From positions 27,703,795-27,767,794 of the forward strand of contig NC_092670.1 of NCBI RefSeq assembly GCF_964355755.1: 64,000 nt of DNA. Reading direction: 5' to 3'. This document shows positions 61,501 to 64,000 of this stretch, one piece after another; position 1 is the first letter of the stretch, and the number at the start of each line of letters is the position of its first letter. Made by a program: the position numbers and the translations under genes. The notes under the pieces were generated by a model. The model was not told where the DNA came from and did not search any database. It saw only the letters and a program-made list of their open reading frames with translations. Origin of the DNA: Antedon mediterranea. Lineage: Eukaryota; Echinodermata; Crinoidea; Comatulida; Antedonidae.

Positions 61501-64000
61501 TGAAGCTATTCTAAGCACTTTTGTGTTTTTATGTTAACAAGTTTTTTCGAAAATCACAAAATGGTCTAAAATGTCTCCAAATGCGATTTTAAGGTATTCT
61601 AAGCACTTTGGTGTTTTTATGTTAACAAGTTTTTTCGAAAATCACAAAATGGTCTAAAACGTCTCCAAATGCGATTTGAAGCTATTTTAAGCACTTTGGT
61701 GTTTTTGTGTAACCAAGTTTTTTCGAAAATCACAAAAGGGTCTAAAATGTCTCAAAATGCGATTTGAAGCTATTCTGTACACTTTGATGTTTTTTTGTTA
61801 ACAAGTTTTTTCGAAAGTCACAAAATGGTCTAAAAAGTCTCCAAATGCGATTTGAAGCTATTCTAAGCACTTTGGTGTTTTTATGTTAACAAGTTTTATC
61901 GAAAATCACAAAATGGTGTAAAACGTCTCCAAATGCGATTTGAAGCTATTCTAAGCACTTTGGTGTTTTTATGTTAACAAGTTTTTTCGAAAATCACAAA
62001 ATGGTGTAAAACGTCTCCAAATGCGATTTTAAGCTATTCTAAGCAATTTGGTGTTTTTATGTTAACAAGTTTTTTCGAAAATCACAAAATGGTCTAAAAC
62101 GTCTCCAAATGCGATTTGAAGCTATTCTGTACACTTTGCTGTTTTGTGAGAATAATTTTTGTCGAAATGCTCAAAATGGTCAAAAACGTTTTTAAATACG
62201 ATATTAAGCTATTTTGTGCTCTTTGATGTTTTTGTGTGAAAAGTTTTATCGAAATGCTCAAAATGGTCTAAAACGGTTTCTAATGTGATTTTAAGCACTT
62301 TGATGTTTTTATGTTAACAACTTTTTTAGAAAATTACAAAATGGTGTAAAACGTCTCCAAATGCGATTTGAAGCTATTCTAAGCAATTTCGTGTTTTTAT
62401 GTTAACAAGTTTTTTCGAAAATCACAAAATGGTCTAAAACGTCTCCAAATGCGATTTGAAGCTATTCTAAGCACTTTTGTGTTTTTATGTTAACAAGTTT
62501 TTTCGAAAATCACAAAATGGTCTAAAATGTCTCCAAATGCGATTTTAAGGTATTCTAAGCACTTTGGTGTTTTTATGTTAACAAGTTTTTTCGAAAATCA
62601 CAAAATGGTCTAAAACGTCTCCAAATGCGATTTGAAGCTATTCTAAGCACTTTGGTGTTTTTATGTTAACAAGTTTTTTCGAAAATCACAAAATGGTGTA
62701 AAACTTCTCCAAATACGATTTTAAGCTATTCTAAGCAATTTGGTGTTTTTATGTTAACAACTTTTTTAGAAAATCACAAAATGGTATAAAACGTCTCCAA
62801 ATACGATTTGAAGCAATTCTAAGCACTTTGGTGTTTTTATGTTAACAAGTTTTTTCGAAAATCACAAAATGGTCTAAAATGTCTCCAAATGCGATTTTAA
62901 GGTATTCTAAGCACTTTGGTGTTTTTATGGTAACGAGTTATTTTGAAAATCACAAAATGGTCTAAAACGTCTCCAAATGCGATTTGAAGCTATTCTGTAC
63001 ACTTTGCTGTTTTGTGTGAATAATTTTTGTCAAAATGCTCAAAATGGTCAAAAACGTTTTTAAATACTATATTAAGCTATTTTGTGCTCTTTGATGTTTT
63101 TGTGTGAAAAGTTTTATCGAAATGCTCAAAATGGTCTAAAACGGTTTCTAATGTGATTTTAAGCACTTTGATGTTTTTATGTTAACAACTTTTTTAGAAA
63201 ATTACAAAATGGTGTAAAACGTCTCCAAATGCGATTTGAAGCTATTCTAAGCAATTTGGTGTTTTTATGTTAACAAGTTTTTTCGAAAATCACAAAATGG
63301 TCTAAAACGTCTCCAAATGCGATTTGAAGCTATTCTAAGCACTTTTGTGTTTTTATGTTAACAAGTTTTTTCGAAAATCACAAAATGGTCTAAAATGTCT
63401 CCAAATGCGATTTGAAGCTTTTCTAAGCACTTTTGTGTTTTTATGTTTACAAGTTTTTTCGAAAATCACAAAATGGTCTAAAACGTCTCCAAATGCGATT
63501 TGAAGCTATTCTGTACACTTTGCTGTTTTGTGTGAATAATTTTTGTCAAAATGCTCAAAATGGTCAAAAACGTTTTTAAATACTATATTAAGCTATTTTG
63601 TGTTCTTTGATGTTTTTATGTGAAAAGTTTTATCGAAATGCTCAAAATGGTCTAAAACGGTTTCTAATGTGATTTTAAGAACTTTGATGTTTTTATGTTA
63701 AAAACTTTTTTAGAAAATCACAAAATGGTCTAAAACGTCTCCAAATGCGATTTGAAGCAATTCTAAGCACTTTGGTGTTTTTATGTTAACACGTTTTTTC
63801 GAAAATCACAAAATGGTCTAAAACGTCTCCAAATGCGATTTGAAGCTATTCTAAGCACTTTTGTGTTTTTATGTTAACAAGTTTTTTCGAAAATCACAAA
63901 ATGGTCTAAAATGTCTCCAAATGCGATTTTAAGGTATTCTAAGCACTTTGGTGTTTTTATGTTAACAAGTTTTTTTGAAAATCACAAAATGGTCTAAAAC
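54288..64000. repeat. 9.7-kb block V, copy 2 (partner at 41325)
   Basis: This is the partner of 41325-51037 and runs off the end of the window in the middle of a monomer, so the repeat unit is at least this long. Changes in this copy relative to the consensus are CGGTTTCTTATG near 59514 and GTTTTAATG near 59982. Upstream of 54288 it is preceded by the 1460-bp HOR rather than by block Q. Confidence 0.87.
60698..62641. repeat. 956-bp HOR pair, second occurrence
   Basis: This is a copy of 47735-49678 inside the repeated 9.7-kb block. GGGTCT falls at 60782 and 61738, again 956 bp apart. It has AAAATGGTC at 62520 where the other occurrence has AAAATGATC, so that change is private to the first occurrence. 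Confidence 0.84.

Larger units (their letters stand above)
1..64000. repeat. Satellite DNA array, 88-bp monomer, fills the window
   Basis: Every part of the window I read is a variant of one 88-bp unit in the same orientation. The period is directly measurable: the monomer start ACTTTGG falls at 393, 481, 569 and 657, and again at 22819 and 22907. About 740 monomers fit, allowing for some 96 short B2 units. The commonest monomer is 32 percent GC. Successive monomers shift reading frame because 88 is not a multiple of 3, and all frames are broken by stops, so there is no coding content. No transposon, rDNA, telomere repeat or tRNA is visible. Such arrays are typical of centromeric or pericentromeric heterochromatin in eukaryotes. 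A centromeric role is inference, since sequence alone cannot show CENH3 binding. The family name is not recognised. Confidence 0.96.

Noticed and set aside
1-64000. CRISPR array
   Set aside because: The unit is 88 bp with no short constant repeat separated by unique spacers. All parts of the unit are shared between copies.
1-64000. CENP-B box in the monomer
   Set aside because: TTCG is present in A monomers but the required downstream A and CGGG spacing is not. CGG occurs only in B2 (AAAACGGTTTC), without the rest of the motif.
1-64000. Telomeric or interstitial telomere repeats
   Set aside because: No runs of TTTAGGG, TTAGGG or their complements are seen. The T-rich runs are followed by ATG, CGA or AGA.
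1-64000. rDNA intergenic spacer subrepeats
   Set aside because: No rRNA-like or promoter sequence is present in 64 kb, and the array is far longer than a spacer repeat region would be.
1-64000. Mobile element or virus-like sequence behind the block duplications
   Set aside because: Block edges fall inside monomers, in register, with no terminal repeats, target-site duplications or coding frames. Unequal exchange explains them better.

Overview
The whole 64 kb window is satellite DNA. It is one uninterrupted head-to-tail array of an AT-rich monomer of about 88 bp (28 of 88 bases are G or C in the commonest version). The window starts and ends inside a monomer, so the array continues on both sides. 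By eye there are about 740 monomers. I see no protein gene, RNA gene, transposon, unique-sequence island or strand switch. Long satellite arrays with CpG decay and higher-order repeats (HORs) are typical of eukaryotic centromeric or pericentromeric heterochromatin. The monomer length (two monomers = 176 bp, close to a nucleosome repeat) and the apparent CpG-to-TpG changes fit a plant best. I do not recognise the satellite family, and an animal source cannot be excluded.

Monomer level. The common A monomer carries GTTAAC, then five bases later the 10-bp palindrome TTTTCGAAAA. About 96 times the A series is interrupted by a divergent pair, B1 (87-88 bp) and B2 (77 bp, 11 bp short), followed by a marked monomer B3. 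About 40 times a fixed three-monomer series (C) recurs. The order of A variants, B cassettes and C series defines the HORs.

Layout. 1-1965 (block P) recurs at 51196-53160. About 2035-7530 (block Q) recurs at 37997-43492. 7535-9104 is a mosaic. 9105-10280 is a second version of P lacking 176 bp. 9790-11270 is a 780-bp tandem pair. 12895-18710 holds 2.7 copies of a 2167-bp HOR, with a related copy at 4150-6075. 16725-24620 recurs at 28988-36883 (offset 12263). Parts of that unit recur again at 43592-45904 and 45948-48634. 41325-51037 recurs at 54288-64000 (offset 12963). Smaller tandem pairs are embedded in these: 956 bp at 47735-49678 and 60698-62641, 1460 bp at 52500-55500, and 2241/2329 bp at 20690-24590.

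How it fits together. Monomer types differ substantially, yet the large blocks differ by only a handful of single bases over 8-10 kb. The picture is an old, diversified satellite that was recently amplified in blocks up to about 12-13 kb by unequal exchange between in-register monomers. Block edges are by-eye estimates, good to roughly one monomer. Copy number also depends on the assembly being correct, because near-identical arrays are easily collapsed or expanded.
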